From the NCBI RefSeq assembly GCF_042666505.1, contig NZ_JBHTDN010000007.1, positions 124,001-188,000 of the forward strand: a stretch of 64,000 nt of DNA. The letters run 5' to 3'. The notes beneath the pieces were generated by a model that was given only the letters and a program-made list of their open reading frames with translations, did not search any database and had not been told where the DNA came from. Position numbers and translations under genes: made by a program. This DNA comes from Parapedobacter sp042666505. GTDB taxonomy: Bacteria > Bacteroidota > Bacteroidia > Sphingobacteriales > Sphingobacteriaceae. Below, piece after piece: positions 17,855-26,436 of the stretch (the first letter of the stretch is position 1; each line of letters begins with the position of its first letter).

Positions 17855-17894
17855 TCAGCTATCAGCCGTTCGGTTAAAAGCGGCCGGTAGCTGA
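17855..17894. terminator. Stem-loop between convergent acyltransferase and YqeY genes
   Basis: TCAGCTA (17855-17861) pairs with TAGCTGA (17888-17894), with an inner GCCG/CGGC pairing at 17865-17868 and 17881-17884. It fills the 57-base gap between two convergent genes. There is no clear T-tract, so termination is inferred from position. Confidence 0.4.
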
Positions 17895-17903
17895 ATCCGA
17901 TGG

Positions 17904-18359
17904 TTAACTTCCGGCTAGTAAGGCTTTGGCAATTTCGGAGATGGTTTTGCCATCCGCTTTTCCGGCCAATTTCTGGTTTGCCAGCCCCATGACCTTGCCC
18001 ATTTCTTTGGGGCCCGTCGCGCCCGTTTCGGAAATGAGTTGCCTTACGACGCTTTCAATTTCTTCACGGCTGAGCTGCTTTGGCAAAAAACTCTCGATTA
18101 CCGCCAGTTCCTCCATTTCAATCTGATAAAGGTCATCCCGGTTCTGCTGCTGATAGATCTCAGCTGATTCCTTTCGCTGTTTAGCGAGCTTTTGCAGCAC
18201 TTTAACCTCTGTATCTTCGGAAAGCGCCTCTGTGGGTCCCTTTTCGGCTTTCGCTAGCAGCAAGGCTGCTTTGATCGCGCGTAAGCCGCGAAGCCGGGCC
18301 TGATCCTTGGCCAGCATAGCTGCTTTGATGTCCTGGTCTATTTTTTCCTGTAACGCCAT
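17904..18359 (-). CDS. GatB/YqeY domain-containing protein
   Basis: A 151-residue stand-alone YqeY protein, homologous to the C-terminal tRNA-interacting domain of GatB. Characteristic segments are ALQEKIDQDIKAAMLAKDQ, LRGLRAIKAALL, AVIESFLPKQLSREEI and the closing MGKVMGLANQKLAGKADGKTISEIAKALL. It has its own -7 box (18399-18406). Its cellular job is not well defined; a role in tRNA-dependent amidation is only suggested by homology. Confidence 0.92.
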   Translation of the reverse strand: MALQEKIDQDIKAAMLAKDQARLRGLRAIKAALLLAKAEKGPTEALSEDTEVKVLQKLAKQRKESAEIYQQQNRDDLYQIEMEELAVIESFLPKQLSREEIESVVRQLISETGATGPKEMGKVMGLANQKLAGKADGKTISEIAKALLAGS

Positions 18360-18398
18360 TGTCTTTCGTGTTTACTTGCTATCGTAGAGTTGCGACGT

Positions 18399-18406
18399 CA
18401 AAGATA
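18399..18406 (-). promoter_or_regulatory. -7 promoter box of the YqeY gene
   Basis: TATCTTTG on the minus strand, exact TAnnTTTG match, about 40 bases before the start at 18359. Confidence 0.55.
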
Positions 18407-18499
18407 GCAATTTAAGTCAGGTGATCGCAGCCAGTTACGCTATTAAGGTAAAACGATTCGGGCTTATCTATATTTTGGGATTTTTTGAGATATTTTTCG

Positions 18500-18507
18500 T
18501 ACTTTTG
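18500..18507 (+). promoter_or_regulatory. -7 promoter box of the small membrane protein gene
   Basis: TACTTTTG matches TAnnTTTG and ends 18 bases before the ATG at 18526. Because it lies inside the longer open frame that begins at 18421, it supports the shorter gene. Confidence 0.6.
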
Positions 18508-18525
18508 GCATCAAATGTTATTTGT

Positions 18526-18744
18526 ATGGCAACTGCATTAGAAAAGACACCTCCGAGAAAAACCGACAACAACGCAAATCAAACCCATTATTACGTAACA
18601 TTAGCCATCGCTGTAGCCATCGGTTTGGCTGGTACCTTCCTGAGATTCTTACAAGACTCAGCATTGTTATCTGCCATTTCCAACATCCTGCTTGCCATCG
18701 GTTGGTTCATTGTATTCCGTGTCGTATTTCGGATCATGAAGTAA
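18526..18744 (+). CDS. Small two-helix membrane protein
   Basis: A 72-residue protein: a polar start (MATALEKTPPRKTDNNANQ), then two transmembrane helices (about residues 22-40 and 46-68) with a short loop. No family is recognised; small proteins of this design are common in Sphingobacteriaceae and usually unnamed. The frame is open from 18421, but the promoter box at 18500 places the start at 18526. Confidence 0.65.
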   Translation: MATALEKTPPRKTDNNANQTHYYVTLAIAVAIGLAGTFLRFLQDSALLSAISNILLAIGWFIVFRVVFRIMK

Positions 18745-18761
18745 CAGCAGCTGAAGGCCAG

Positions 18762-19190
18762 TTAGCTGTTTATGTAGTTTTCTAACTGATTGATGGTTTG
18801 CTGTTGGTCTTCAATGATGTACTTCACCAGATCACCGATTGAAAGCATGCCGATAACCAAGCCGTTTTCCACGACCGGCAGGTGTCGGAAATGACGGGTG
18901 GTCATCAGTTTCATGCAATAATCGATGGCTTCGTCCGGCGTAATGGTATGCGGATTCTGCGTCATTACTTCGTGCAAGGGGGTATCTTTGGACGATTTTC
19001 CCTGTAGGATAATTTTGCGTGCATAATCCCTTTCGGTAAAAATGCCTTGAAGCAGGCCGTTCTCGATAATTAGCAAAGCACTGATATTTTTCTCCATCAT
19101 AATTTTAAGTGCTTCCAATACCGAAACCTCTCGTGTCGCCGAGTAGACGACCGAGGGTTTGTTGCTGAGAATGTGTTTGACGGTTTTCAT
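18762..19190 (-). CDS. CBS-domain protein
   Basis: A 142-residue protein consisting almost only of two CBS motifs: VSVLEALKIMMEKNISALLIIENGLLQGIFTERDYARKI and HTITPDEAIDYCMKLMTTRHFRHLPVVENGLVIGMLSIGDLV. Such single Bateman modules bind AMP, ATP or related nucleotides and regulate partner proteins. The ATG at 19190 (MKTVKHIL) is preferred over 19229. It is close to the membrane protein gene at 19258, but with a 67-base gap. Confidence 0.88.
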   Translation of the reverse strand: MKTVKHILSNKPSVVYSATREVSVLEALKIMMEKNISALLIIENGLLQGIFTERDYARKIILQGKSSKDTPLHEVMTQNPHTITPDEAIDYCMKLMTTRHFRHLPVVENGLVIGMLSIGDLVKYIIEDQQQTINQLENYINS

Positions 19191-19257
19191 GTTATTGCTT
19201 AATTTATGTTTACTATCAATAACTATCAATGGGGCCCATTAACCCAGGACAAAAGGC

Positions 19258-19692
19258 TCAGCCTGCCATCCCGGCCGGCCAGGCATGCCAAGGAATGCGG
19301 GATAAGACCAAGATTAGCCCGATAACGTAAAATATCAATACACTTGCATTTTGCTTTTTAGACGGAGAAAGTTTTTTGGCCCTTGAATAGCCGACGGTAA
19401 TCAGCACAATGGCGACCAGCATCGTAAGGGGGTGCTCCAGAAAATACAGACGGGCAATGCCGTCCTTCATAGCGGCGGACGACGCATTGTTGATTCCATA
19501 AGGTGACACAAAATAAGCAATGAGCCCGACTACAAATTGCACGTGTGCGCATATGAGTCCCAAAAGCGCCATCTTCCGGTTGTATCCTTTGTTTTGCAGG
19601 TACGCAAAAAGCGCATACAGAATCGAAATGATCAGTCCAGCCAATAATACATAAGCCAATGTTGAATGTAGGTGTTTAATCCCGGTGTACAT
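19258..19692 (-). CDS. Four-helix membrane protein, cytochrome b-like
   Basis: A 144-residue protein with four predicted transmembrane helices (near residues 12-30, 42-64, 80-100 and 116-134). Histidines fall near or in helices (KHLHST at 6-9, ICAHVQF near 49, LEHPLT near 86, IPWHAWP near 135), which resembles small b-type cytochromes of Bacteroidota, but heme binding is not shown. No operon partner is obvious. Confidence 0.65.
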   Translation of the reverse strand: MYTGIKHLHSTLAYVLLAGLIISILYALFAYLQNKGYNRKMALLGLICAHVQFVVGLIAYFVSPYGINNASSAAMKDGIARLYFLEHPLTMLVAIVLITVGYSRAKKLSPSKKQNASVLIFYVIGLILVLSRIPWHAWPAGMAG

Positions 19693-19754
19693 AGTTTTTT
19701 AGTTGTTTGTTGTTAGCGAAACTCACACATCCGACGGCGGTGCATTGGTTAGCA

Positions 19755-20405
19755 CTACGACGAATGGCGTGTTAAATTTACGGAATTAATTGGATATTCC
19801 AGTACGGTTACTTCGGCGATCGGACTGAAAAGGTAAATGCGTTGTGTCTGCAGCTCTACACAGCGATACCGCTTCCGGATCTTTTCCTTTCTTTGAAAAA
19901 CTCGGCCATTTTTCAGTGTGAAGATCGTGTTCTCAGGCAATTTCTCAACCGTTTGTGCACCGTTTTTTTGGATGTCGTGTTGTTTCAACACACGGAAAAG
20001 ACTTAGGTCCGTACAGCTGGACGCCGCTGGATTATTCATGTAATGGACTAAAGCAGTTTCGACGTCGTCTGGAAAAATGCCGTTCCGGATAAAGGGTTCC
20101 ATAAGTTGTCTAAAATTGGCCTTCCATTCTTTCCCGTGCGGCTTTGCTTTATTTTTATAGCTATTCCACGTCTTCAGATGGGCAAATTCGTGGATGGTCG
20201 TAATCAGGAATGCATACGGATTCAGGTTGTGGTTCACCGATATACGATGCCCATGTTTGCCGTAGGGTGGCCTGTAGTCACCAAACTTGGAAGATCTATG
20301 CTTGCTAATCCGAAAAAGACATCCGCTATTGACGATCCACTGTGAGATGATCGGTGCCGCGGATACGGGCATGTATTTGCTCAGTTGAACGCTATAATCC
20401 GGCAT
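19755..20405 (-). CDS. SprT-like zinc metalloprotease-type protein
   Basis: A 216-residue protein with the SprT-like domain in the N-terminal half: IVNSGCLFRISKHRSSKFGDYR, then the zinc motif HEFAHLKTW (HExxH) near residue 74 and the segment KPHGKEWKANFRQLM. SprT/Spartan-like proteins can cleave DNA-protein crosslinks, but bacterial members are little studied. A four-cysteine zinc ribbon, present in some relatives, is not evident. It is flanked by unrelated genes. Confidence 0.82.
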   Translation of the reverse strand: MPDYSVQLSKYMPVSAAPIISQWIVNSGCLFRISKHRSSKFGDYRPPYGKHGHRISVNHNLNPYAFLITTIHEFAHLKTWNSYKNKAKPHGKEWKANFRQLMEPFIRNGIFPDDVETALVHYMNNPAASSCTDLSLFRVLKQHDIQKNGAQTVEKLPENTIFTLKNGRVFQRKEKIRKRYRCVELQTQRIYLFSPIAEVTVLEYPINSVNLTRHSS

Positions 20406-20532
20406 GTTCCTCGGTTTTTTCGACTACTTCTCCCTTTTTTAACGGAATGTACTTAGTTACCTGATCGTTGGCAAGGCTTGTCGAGGATGAGCCGCGTAGG
20501 GTTTCTAATGACCGCTCTTGCCAGCAATGTAC

Positions 20533-21705
20533 TCACTGGTCGCTGTTTTGGTATTTTCTTCCTAATCGGTTAAGGATGTAATATCCGATAACGCCCGAAA
20601 GGGCAGAAGCCACCAAAATGGCAAATTTCGCCTCCGTCTGATGATGTGGATCGGAAAAGGAAAGCAGCGCGATGAAAATTGACATGGTGAAACCAATTCC
20701 ACCCATCAAGCCTATGGAAAGTATCTGCGTCCAACGGGTGTTTTTGGGAAGTTCACTTATTCGAAGTTTTACAGCAATCCAAGAAAATAACGTAATCCCG
20801 AGCGGTTTGCCCACAAACAATCCGGCAATGATGCCCAGTCCAAGCGGACTGGCGAGACCTTCTATCATTCCGCTTTCGAATCGGATATTCGTATTCGCGA
20901 GCGCAAACAAGGGCATGATGACAAAATTAACAGGTGTGCTTACCGCATGTTCAACTTGCTGAATGGGAGAGGGGCCGCCTTTTTTTCCCTTGATTGGGAT
21001 GGCAAACGCCGTAAGTACACCGGCAATCGTTGCATGAATACCTGAGTGGTGAATAAAATACCAAATAAATACACCGGGGATGAGGTAAAACCAAACCGAT
21101 TTAACTCCCATCCGGTTAATGAATGTCAACAGCAGAAAGATGCCCAAGGCGTACAGCAGGTAATTGGCTGCCAAATCGGTGGTGTAAAAAATGGCAATGA
21201 CCAAGATTGCTCCCAGATCATCCACGATTGCCAGCGCCGTCAGGAAAACTTTAAGGGCAACGGGCACGCGCTTTCCCAATATAGATAAAATGCCGATCGC
21301 AAATGCAATGTCGGTAGCCATCGGGATGCCCCAGCCGTGTTCTGTCTCGGTTCCCGCGTTGCATATCAGATAGATGCCGGCGGGCAGTAACATCCCCCCC
21401 AGTGCAGCAAAGAAAGGAAGCGATGCCTTCCTCGCCGATGAAAGCTGGCCATGCGCCAGTTCCTGCTTGATCTCAATGCCGACCATCAGGAAAAAGACGG
21501 CCATTAATCCGTCGTTTATCCAATGGAGAACGCTGTATTTTAGGTGGACAGAACTCGATTCAAAACCGACTTTATGTGCTAACAGCGATTCAAAATCGGA
21601 GGCTAATGGTGAATTGGCAATGAGGAGCGAAATGACCAGAAAAAGCAATAGCGTAATGCCACTTGCCGAATCGGCCTCGAAAAACTGTTTTATTTGTTTA
21701 CGCAT
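20533..21705 (-). CDS. nhaA: Na+/H+ antiporter NhaA
   Basis: NhaA exports Na+ (or Li+) in exchange for protons at the inner membrane. The 390-residue protein has about twelve hydrophobic helices and family landmarks: FFLMVGIEIKQELAHGQL, PMATDIAFAIGILSILG, and the ion-binding double Asp in LTALAIVDDLGAILVIAIFY near residues 160-175. It starts just 30 bases downstream of the threonylcarbamoyl-AMP synthase stop on the same strand, but no functional link is evident. Confidence 0.96.
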   Translation of the reverse strand: MRKQIKQFFEADSASGITLLLFLVISLLIANSPLASDFESLLAHKVGFESSSVHLKYSVLHWINDGLMAVFFLMVGIEIKQELAHGQLSSARKASLPFFAALGGMLLPAGIYLICNAGTETEHGWGIPMATDIAFAIGILSILGKRVPVALKVFLTALAIVDDLGAILVIAIFYTTDLAANYLLYALGIFLLLTFINRMGVKSVWFYLIPGVFIWYFIHHSGIHATIAGVLTAFAIPIKGKKGGPSPIQQVEHAVSTPVNFVIMPLFALANTNIRFESGMIEGLASPLGLGIIAGLFVGKPLGITLFSWIAVKLRISELPKNTRWTQILSIGLMGGIGFTMSIFIALLSFSDPHHQTEAKFAILVASALSGVIGYYILNRLGRKYQNSDQ

Positions 21706-21735
21706 TGGAAAACCGGACTTGTAGAAGCCACTAAT

Positions 21736-22356
21736 TTATAAAAAAACAGACAAATCTCCCTTACCTTCGCGGACAATTTCGAAATCTCCGGAGGTTGTGT
21801 CTACGATGGTCGAAGCAATATTCCCGCCATACCCGCCATCAATGACCAGGTCAACGTCATCGCGATACTTTTCATGAATAAGTTCCGGATCGGTCGAATA
21901 TTCTACGATTTCGTCGTCATCATGAATGGATGCCGATACAATCGGATTCCCCAGCTCTCTCACGATTTCGCGGGCGATGTTATTGTCAGGGACGCGGATA
22001 CCGACCGTTTTTTTCTTTGAGCTTAATAGCTTGGGAACCTGCCCGCTGGCATTGAAGATAAACGTAAACGGACCGGGCAGCGCCTTTTTCAACAGCCTGA
22101 ACGTAGCGGTATCAAAGGGCTTGGTATACTGGGCAATACCGGTAAGGTCGTCGCAAATAAATGAGAGATTGGCTTTGTCGGGCTTTATCCCCCGGATCGC
22201 GCACACCTGCTCAATCGCGCGGTGGTTGTTGATGTCACATCCCAAGCCGTAAACGGTATCGGTGGGATAGATAATCAAGCCGCCCTTGCGTAGCACCTCC
22301 ACCACCTGTTGGATGGCTTTCGGATTCGGATTCTCTTCGTAAATGCGTAATAACAT
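21736..22356 (-). CDS. L-threonylcarbamoyladenylate synthase (Sua5/YrdC/YwlC family)
   Basis: Makes threonylcarbamoyl-AMP, precursor of the t6A37 modification in ANN-decoding tRNAs. The 206-residue protein has the YrdC fold signature: GGLIIYPTDTVYGLGCD near residue 25, IRGIKPDKANLSFIC, KALPGPFTFI, VGIRVPDN and GNPIVSASIH. It is the short form without a Sua5 C-terminal domain. ATG 22356 is chosen over the codon at 22374, which adds six unsupported residues. It follows asnS closely (21-base gap). A TcdA homologue acting on the same modification is at 54.9 kb. Confidence 0.93.
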   Translation of the reverse strand: MLLRIYEENPNPKAIQQVVEVLRKGGLIIYPTDTVYGLGCDINNHRAIEQVCAIRGIKPDKANLSFICDDLTGIAQYTKPFDTATFRLLKKALPGPFTFIFNASGQVPKLLSSKKKTVGIRVPDNNIAREIVRELGNPIVSASIHDDDEIVEYSTDPELIHEKYRDDVDLVIDGGYGGNIASTIVDTTSGDFEIVREGKGDLSVFL

Positions 22357-22377
22357 GGTATACCCTTCTATCAACCA

Positions 22378-23823
22378 TCAGAATTCCGCATTGTTTGGCG
22401 TACGAGGGAACGGAATAACATCGCGTATATTGGTCATGCCGGTGACAAACAACACCAAGCGTTCAAATCCGACACCAAATCCCGAATGCGGAGCTGTGCC
22501 GAAACGCCGTGTGTCCAAAAACCAGTCCATCTCTTCGGCGGGAACACCCATCTCTTCCATGCGTGCTACCAGTTTATCATATCGTTCCTCACGTTGTGAG
22601 CCACCAACCATTTCACCGATGCCGGGAAACAGGATGTCCATGGCGGCGACCGTCAATCTACCTTGGTCATCCGGTTCATTTAACCGCATATAAAAGGATT
22701 TAATGTCTGCCGGATAATCGATGAGAATAACAGGCTTTTTGAAGTGTTTTTCCACAAGATAGCGTTCGTGCTCCGACTGGAGATCAGCCCCCCAACCCGT
22801 TATCGGGTATTTGAATTGCTTTTTTTGATTGGGTTTGCTTTGACGCAATATCTCGATGGCCTCGGTATAAGTGAGCCGCTCAAATCGGCTGTCCAGGCAG
22901 AAATGGAGCTTGGAAACCAAATCCATTTCAGATCGTTCGTTTTGGGGCTTGCTCTTTTCCTCTTCAGCCAGCCTGTTTTTGAGGAATTCGATTTCGTCCG
23001 GGCAATGATCGAGCGCAAACCGGATCACATATTTTAAAAGTTCTTCGGCAAGATCCATGTTGTCTTCCAGCTCATAGAATGCCATTTCAGGCTCAATCAT
23101 CCAAAATTCAGCCAGATGGCGTGTCGTATTGGAATTTTCCGCGCGGAATGTGGGGCCGAATGTGTAGATGTTGCCCAGCGCCATGGCGGCCAGTTCACCT
23201 TCAAGCTGCCCTGAAACGGTCAGGTTGGTAGACTTTCCGAAAAAATCTTCCGTATAATCCACCGTACCGTCCGGTTTCCGGGGTGTGCCGTCAAAGTCAA
23301 GGGTCGTTACCTTGAACATTTCACCGGCTCCCTCAGCGTCCGATCCGGTGATGATTGGGGTATGTATGTAAACAAACCCACGTTCAAAAAAGAACTGATG
23401 AATGGCAAAAGACAAGGCGTTACGCACCTTGAATACCGCGTTGAATGTATTGGTGCGAAAACGAAGGTGGGCGATTTCACGCAGGAATTCGAGGCTGTGT
23501 TTTTTGGGTTGTAAGGGGAATTTTTCGGGATCGCTATCACCGAGTATTTCCAGTGATTCGACCTTGATCTCCACCCGTTGGCCCTTGCCTAACGATTCGA
23601 TCAACGGGCCCGAAACGCTTACCGCCGCACCAGTGGTGATCCGTTTCAGCAGACTTTCATCCGTATTGGCGAAATCGACCACTGCTTGAATATTGCCTAG
23701 CGTCGAGCCATCGTTGATGGCAATAAATTGATTGTTCCGGAATGTTTTAACCCATCCTTTTACGGTCACCTGATGTCCGTATTCCGTTGCGTTCAATAAA
23801 TCTTTTATGCGTGTATGTTTCAT
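22378..23823 (-). CDS. asnS: Asparagine--tRNA ligase
   Basis: Class IIb aminoacyl-tRNA synthetase charging tRNA-Asn. The 481-residue protein has an N-terminal OB-fold anticodon-binding domain (VTVKGWVKTFRNNQFIAINDGS) and a catalytic domain with FVYIHTPIITGSDAEGAGEMF (motif 1/2 region), FGPTFRAENSNTTRHLAEFWMIEPE (motif 2) and GFGVGFERLVLFVTG (motif 3), ending in the AsnRS-typical PFPRTPNNAEF. It lies downstream of the sucC terminator; no clear TAnnTTTG box is seen in the 40-base gap before it. Confidence 0.97.
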   Translation of the reverse strand: MKHTRIKDLLNATEYGHQVTVKGWVKTFRNNQFIAINDGSTLGNIQAVVDFANTDESLLKRITTGAAVSVSGPLIESLGKGQRVEIKVESLEILGDSDPEKFPLQPKKHSLEFLREIAHLRFRTNTFNAVFKVRNALSFAIHQFFFERGFVYIHTPIITGSDAEGAGEMFKVTTLDFDGTPRKPDGTVDYTEDFFGKSTNLTVSGQLEGELAAMALGNIYTFGPTFRAENSNTTRHLAEFWMIEPEMAFYELEDNMDLAEELLKYVIRFALDHCPDEIEFLKNRLAEEEKSKPQNERSEMDLVSKLHFCLDSRFERLTYTEAIEILRQSKPNQKKQFKYPITGWGADLQSEHERYLVEKHFKKPVILIDYPADIKSFYMRLNEPDDQGRLTVAAMDILFPGIGEMVGGSQREERYDKLVARMEEMGVPAEEMDWFLDTRRFGTAPHSGFGVGFERLVLFVTGMTNIRDVIPFPRTPNNAEF

Positions 23824-23866
23824 ATACTCTGATTAGCTGTAGTCGTCGGGTGCTGCCAAAACCAAA

Positions 23867-23893
23867 AAAACCTCCAACGAAACTGGAGGTTTT
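23867..23893 (-). terminator. Terminator after sucC
   Basis: AAAACCTCCA (23867-23876) pairs with TGGAGGTTTT (23884-23893) around a 7-base loop; on the minus strand the stem is followed by a T-run. It sits between sucC and asnS, both on the minus strand. Confidence 0.88.
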
Positions 23894-23930
23894 GCTGAAT
23901 AAATTAGAACCTTACCTCACGATGTCAAAA

Positions 23931-25121
23931 TTACGATAGGACTTTGGTCACCAGGTCCGCAGCCTCTTTAAGTTGAATCGCAGAATACACTTCCAGTCCG
24001 GATTCGTCGATCAGCCGTTTGGCCTCTTCGGCATTCGTGCCCTGGAGGCGAACGATGATGGGTACCGGAATATTACCGATTTCCTGATAAGCGTCGATTA
24101 CACCCTGGGCTACACGGTCACAACGTACAATGCCTCCGAAAATATTGATCAAGATGGCTTTTACGTTCGGATCCTTCAAAATGATGTTAAACCCGGCCTT
24201 GACCGTCTGGGCATTAGCCGTGCCGCCTACGTCGAGGAAGTTCGCAGGTTCTCCGCCGGCTAATTTGATAATGTCCATCGTGGCCATTGCCAATCCCGCA
24301 CCGTTTACCATACAACCCACATTTCCGTCGAGTTTTACGTAATTAAGATTGGATTCGCCCGCCTCAACCTCAGTGGGGTCTTCTTCGGTCACATCACGCA
24401 TTGCGGCGTAATCAGAATGGCGAAACAGGCCGTTTTCATCCAGATTTACTTTGGCATCTACCGCAAGTATCTTGTCGTCAGAGGTCTTCAATACCGGATT
24501 GATTTCAAACAGCGAAGAATCCGTGGCGTCATATGCTTTATATAGGGAAGCAACGAATTTGGTCATATCTTTGAACGCCGCACCGCTCAGCCCGAGGTTA
24601 AACGCAATTTTACGTGCCTGGAAGCCTTGCAGACCTACTTTTGGATCAACTTCCTCCTTGAAAATAAGGTGCGGTGTTTTCTCGGCCACTTCTTCAATGT
24701 CCATGCCGCCTTCGGTCGAATACATAATGATGTTCCGGCCACGGCCACGATCCAGCAGCACACTCATATAAAACTCTTTGGTTTCATTTTCGCCGGGGTA
24801 ATAGACATCCTGCGCAATCAATACTTTGTTTACCTTTTTGCCTTCAGGGCCGGTTTGCGGAGTTACCAATTGCATACCAATGATGTCCGTTGCCCGTTGT
24901 TTCACCTCGTCAAGATTTTTGGCTAGCTTCACGCCGCCGCCTTTACCACGGCCTCCGGCATGGATTTGGGCTTTAACCACCACCCAATCCGAGTTGTAGT
25001 CTTCCTTCAACTTTTTGGCTGCTTCCACAGCTTCCTCGGGCGTTTCAGCGACAATGCCTTCCTGCACCCGTACGCCGAAACTCTTTAGTATCTGCTTGCC
25101 TTGATATTCGTGAATGTTCAT
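23931..25121 (-). CDS. sucC: Succinyl-CoA synthetase subunit beta (ADP-forming)
   Basis: Beta subunit of the TCA-cycle enzyme interconverting succinyl-CoA and succinate with nucleotide phosphorylation. The 396-residue protein begins MNIHEYQGKQILKSFGV, has the ATP-grasp segment VVKAQIHAGGRGKGGGVKLA, and the CoA-ligase part with GNVGCMVNGAGLAMATMDIIKLAGG, FLDVGGTA and NIFGGIVRCD. It stands alone: sucD is not adjacent, a terminator follows, and a promoter-like TACTTTTA lies upstream at 25139-25146 on the minus strand. Confidence 0.97.
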   Translation of the reverse strand: MNIHEYQGKQILKSFGVRVQEGIVAETPEEAVEAAKKLKEDYNSDWVVVKAQIHAGGRGKGGGVKLAKNLDEVKQRATDIIGMQLVTPQTGPEGKKVNKVLIAQDVYYPGENETKEFYMSVLLDRGRGRNIIMYSTEGGMDIEEVAEKTPHLIFKEEVDPKVGLQGFQARKIAFNLGLSGAAFKDMTKFVASLYKAYDATDSSLFEINPVLKTSDDKILAVDAKVNLDENGLFRHSDYAAMRDVTEEDPTEVEAGESNLNYVKLDGNVGCMVNGAGLAMATMDIIKLAGGEPANFLDVGGTANAQTVKAGFNIILKDPNVKAILINIFGGIVRCDRVAQGVIDAYQEIGNIPVPIIVRLQGTNAEEAKRLIDESGLEVYSAIQLKEAADLVTKVLS

Positions 25122-25190
25122 TTGCGAAAAATTTGGCGTAAAAGTAGGGTTTTAATCGGGAATGGTCAAGGGAAACCTCCAAAAAATACC

Positions 25191-25198
25191 TACCTTCG
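25191..25198 (+). promoter_or_regulatory. -7 promoter box of the ABC ATPase gene
   Basis: TACCTTCG, one base off TAnnTTTG and a frequent variant in this group, ends 5 bases before the ATG at 25203. It lies inside the longer open frame from 25101 and fixes the start. Confidence 0.6.
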
Positions 25199-25202
25199 CA
25201 GC

Positions 25203-25874
25203 ATGCTGCAAGCAACTGGCATTTACAAGTCATACGGCGTATTACCCATTCTGAAAGGGGTGGATTTCCATGTTTCAAAAGGTGAAATTGTCAGTCTGGT
25301 CGGTGCGTCGGGTGCAGGCAAAAGCACCCTGCTGCATATTGTCGGAACGTTGGATCGACCCGACCGCGGTACAGTGGTCATAAACGGGACGAATGTAGGG
25401 TCACTCCATACCAGGCAATTGAGCATGTTTCGGAATGAACACATCGGGTTCGTTTTTCAGTTCCACCACCTGCTTCCCGAATTTACCGCCCTGGAAAACG
25501 TGTGCATTCCGGCCTTTATCAGAAAGGACAGTCGAAAAAAAGCGGAACATCGTGCAATGGAATTACTGGAGCTATTGGGCGTAAGTCAGCGTGCAGGCCA
25601 CAAGCCCGGAGAATTGTCGGGCGGTGAACAACAACGGGTAGCGGTGGCACGGGCACTGGTAAACCATCCATCGATTGTTCTTGCCGATGAACCCTCCGGT
25701 AACCTGGACTCGGAAAATGCCGCTTCCTTGCACCGGCTGTTTGTCGATCTGCGGAACCAATTGAATCAGACATTTGTGGTTGTGACGCACAATGAAGAAC
25801 TGGCCAATATTGCCGATCGTATTGTCCATATTAAAGACGGATTGATCGAACCGGTGAATCGCCATGAAACATAA
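25203..25874 (+). CDS. ABC transporter ATP-binding protein, LolD/MacB-like
   Basis: A 223-residue ATPase with Walker A GASGAGKST, Q-loop VFQFHHLLPEFTALENV, signature LSGGEQQRVAVARAL, Walker B VLADEPSGNLD and the switch His in VVVTHNEEL. LolD-type ATPases energise extraction of lipoproteins from the inner membrane or MacB-like export. No permease gene is adjacent; the partner must be elsewhere. The next gene overlaps the 3' end by 11 bases, so they are cotranscribed. Confidence 0.9.
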   Translation: MLQATGIYKSYGVLPILKGVDFHVSKGEIVSLVGASGAGKSTLLHIVGTLDRPDRGTVVINGTNVGSLHTRQLSMFRNEHIGFVFQFHHLLPEFTALENVCIPAFIRKDSRKKAEHRAMELLELLGVSQRAGHKPGELSGGEQQRVAVARALVNHPSIVLADEPSGNLDSENAASLHRLFVDLRNQLNQTFVVVTHNEELANIADRIVHIKDGLIEPVNRHET

Positions 25875-26352
25875 CGTTTTAATCACACAAGGCATGCGCC
25901 CGTTTGCCCATCGGGTGGCGAAAAAGCTCTCTGCTGTATGTATTCCGCTGTTTGGATCTGCTGAGGAAATACCATATGTGCTAATAAACGGAGGTAATTT
26001 CACGACAATTCCCCCTGCAAATGCCCCTGCGTTTATACACGAAGTGCTTAAGATATGTTTGGACCGCGAGATTTCTGCGGTGATTCCCTTAGGCGCCCAG
26101 GAACTCTATCCGATGGCAGAGGCCCGTCAGCTTTTTTCCGAATATGGCGTCGATATATGGGTGCCTCCGGCGACGGTGCTGGCGGGGTTACCCGTCTTCG
26201 AGAACCCGTCCAGGGAACTGCCGTTGACCATATTGTCCGGGGGACGGGTCATCGCCGGGGGGAATGTGGGTCAGCAGTTTGAGAGCTTATCAGGGGTTTT
26301 TACGTCGTCCGACTCGGGGGAGGAATGGGCGTTGTGTTGCATTGCTGATTAA
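25864..26352 (+). CDS. Orphan protein resembling a pre-ATP-grasp domain
   Basis: A 162-residue protein overlapping the ABC ATPase gene by 11 bases. The first 120 residues look like the Rossmann-like pre-ATP-grasp domain of CarB/PylC-type ligases: MKHNVLITQGMRPFAHRVAKKL, then ISAVIPLGAQELYPMAEARQ and LFSEYGVDIWVPPATVL. The ATP-grasp catalytic domain that normally follows is absent; instead a short Gly/Ser-rich tail ends at 26352. It may be a reduced, regulatory or decaying relative. I cannot give a function; the domain call is from pattern only. Confidence 0.55.
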   Translation: MKHNVLITQGMRPFAHRVAKKLSAVCIPLFGSAEEIPYVLINGGNFTTIPPANAPAFIHEVLKICLDREISAVIPLGAQELYPMAEARQLFSEYGVDIWVPPATVLAGLPVFENPSRELPLTILSGGRVIAGGNVGQQFESLSGVFTSSDSGEEWALCCIAD

Positions 26353-26436
26353 CCCATGAAGCGATCTCAACAATGCCGCTGAAAAATAAACACCATATCG
26401 TTAAACCATTCTGTTAATTGCAATTCCAATCGGTAT

